Shown here: one piece after another, positions 13,591 through 14,068 of the stretch
How the letters are laid out: each line of letters opens with the position of its first letter
Position numbering within the stretch: the stretch's first letter is position 1
NCBI GenBank assembly: GCA_003513555.1
Contig: DOPG01000114.1
Location: forward strand, 4,120-18,187
Source: Rhodopirellula sp.
GTDB taxonomy: Bacteria > Planctomycetota > Planctomycetia > Pirellulales > Pirellulaceae
Length of the DNA: 14,068 nt
Direction of reading: 5' to 3'
Notes under the pieces: generated by a model
The model's database searches: none
Seen by the model: the letters and a program-made list of their open reading frames with translations, nothing else
Told to the model about the DNA's origin: nothing
Position numbers and translations under genes: made by a program

Positions 13591-14068
13591 TCAGGCGTGA
13601 CTTGCAACCGGCATGTCCGCTACTTGGTAAGCACGCGAGCGGTACAGGAAATCGATCAGATTCCCCTCATGGGGTTGTAACCAATTCAGACGGTTTGTCG
13701 GGATCGGACCAATGTTCACTCGATCAATATCGACGGACGATCCAGCAGCATGGATAAACTCGGGATTTTGGGTCAGCACCGTACCGACGAGCGTTGAACC
13801 AATTCGCTTCAACATCTGATCCTGAGGACATTCCACTACACTTACGAACGGGAACATGTACTCCTTGGACGCGACCTGCCGGTCGGGTGAATCAGCATGC
13901 ACGACCATGGGCCGTAGATAAGCACAATGTTCACGCTCTACAAGTTTCTCACCAAAGCCTTCGGTCAAGTCTTCGACACCTGACTCAGCTAAATCCTGCT
14001 GAACCATCGCGTGCGTTCCTGTCGCCATCGCCGGAACGGTGAAGGCGGCCAACTGTGCTTCGTCATCG
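13591..14068 (-). CDS. Aldehyde-dehydrogenase-family protein, C-terminal part (cut by window edge)
   Basis: The minus-strand frame is open from the right edge of the window (first full codon at 14067) to the stop at 13591, about 158 residues. It carries the closing elements of the NAD(P)-dependent aldehyde dehydrogenase fold: KEYMFPFVSVVEC, matching the 'EEIFGPV..V' strand; GSTLVGTVLTQNPEFIHAA, matching 'L..G..LTA.V.T.D'; and RVNIGPIPTNRLNWLQPHEGN followed by LIDFLYRSRAYQ, matching the 'G.V.IN...' and terminal segment. The catalytic Cys and Glu and the cofactor domain lie outside the window, so activity and substrate cannot be judged. An internal TTG at 14052 should not be taken as the start. 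It is followed by about 320 bp without a gene before the toroid protein. Confidence 0.8.
   Translation of the reverse strand, partial: DDEAQLAAFTVPAMATGTHAMVQQDLAESGVEDLTEGFGEKLVEREHCAYLRPMVVHADSPDRQVASKEYMFPFVSVVECPQDQMLKRIGSTLVGTVLTQNPEFIHAAGSSVDIDRVNIGPIPTNRLNWLQPHEGNLIDFLYRSRAYQVADMPVASHA

Overview
The window looks like a chromosomal stretch of a planctomycete, probably a member or relative of the Pirellulaceae. This is inferred from the proteins, not from a marker gene. It carries a membrane-anchored prenyltransferase/squalene-oxidase-like toroid protein of a type common in planctomycetes, a TolC-family lipoprotein with a long low-complexity tail, a Tat-type NHL-propeller lipoprotein, a membrane protein with the 'VGELITVTTLVALLLA'-like segment frequent in that phylum, and a bacterial SMUG1-type uracil-DNA glycosylase. 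Base composition looks moderate, and most genes lack a Shine-Dalgarno sequence, which is also usual for the group. I see no tRNA, rRNA, CRISPR array, insertion sequence or phage gene.

Layout. Positions 1-392 hold no convincing gene but several hairpins and palindromes, ending in a likely terminator for the minus-strand gene that follows. Positions 393-2020 (minus) carry a SMUG1-type glycosylase and, upstream of it, a degenerate shikimate-dehydrogenase-like protein. Positions 2131-6589 (plus) carry an 8-segment membrane protein of unknown role, a small exported protein and a TolC-family outer-membrane lipoprotein; hairpins or terminators separate the last two and follow the TolC gene. Positions 6939-8494 (minus) carry an NHL-repeat lipoprotein with its terminator, then a small orphan WYL-like protein with its own ribosome binding site.

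Positions 8919-11646 (plus) form a tight three-gene operon. A threonylcarbamoyl-AMP synthase (Sua5/YwlC) fused to a low-molecular-weight phosphatase of the YwlE protein-arginine-phosphatase type is followed by ribose-5-phosphate isomerase B and the DNA polymerase III delta-prime subunit; the last pair overlap as TGATG. The first part recalls the Bacillus ywlC-ywlE-ywlF(rpiB) gene order. Converging on this operon, positions 11691-13271 (minus) encode the toroid protein. Positions 13591-14068 (minus) are the C-terminal part of an aldehyde-dehydrogenase-family protein cut by the window edge.

Most of the content is housekeeping or lineage-specific. The points most worth a second look are the Sua5-phosphatase fusion with its unusual Lys/Arg loop, the apparently inactive shikimate-dehydrogenase homologue, the bacterial SMUG1, a perfect 19-bp tandem duplication that created the present stop codon of the TolC gene, and unexplained RNA-structure potential at 1-210 and 6610-6709. 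I did not find a clearly new defence or mobile system.
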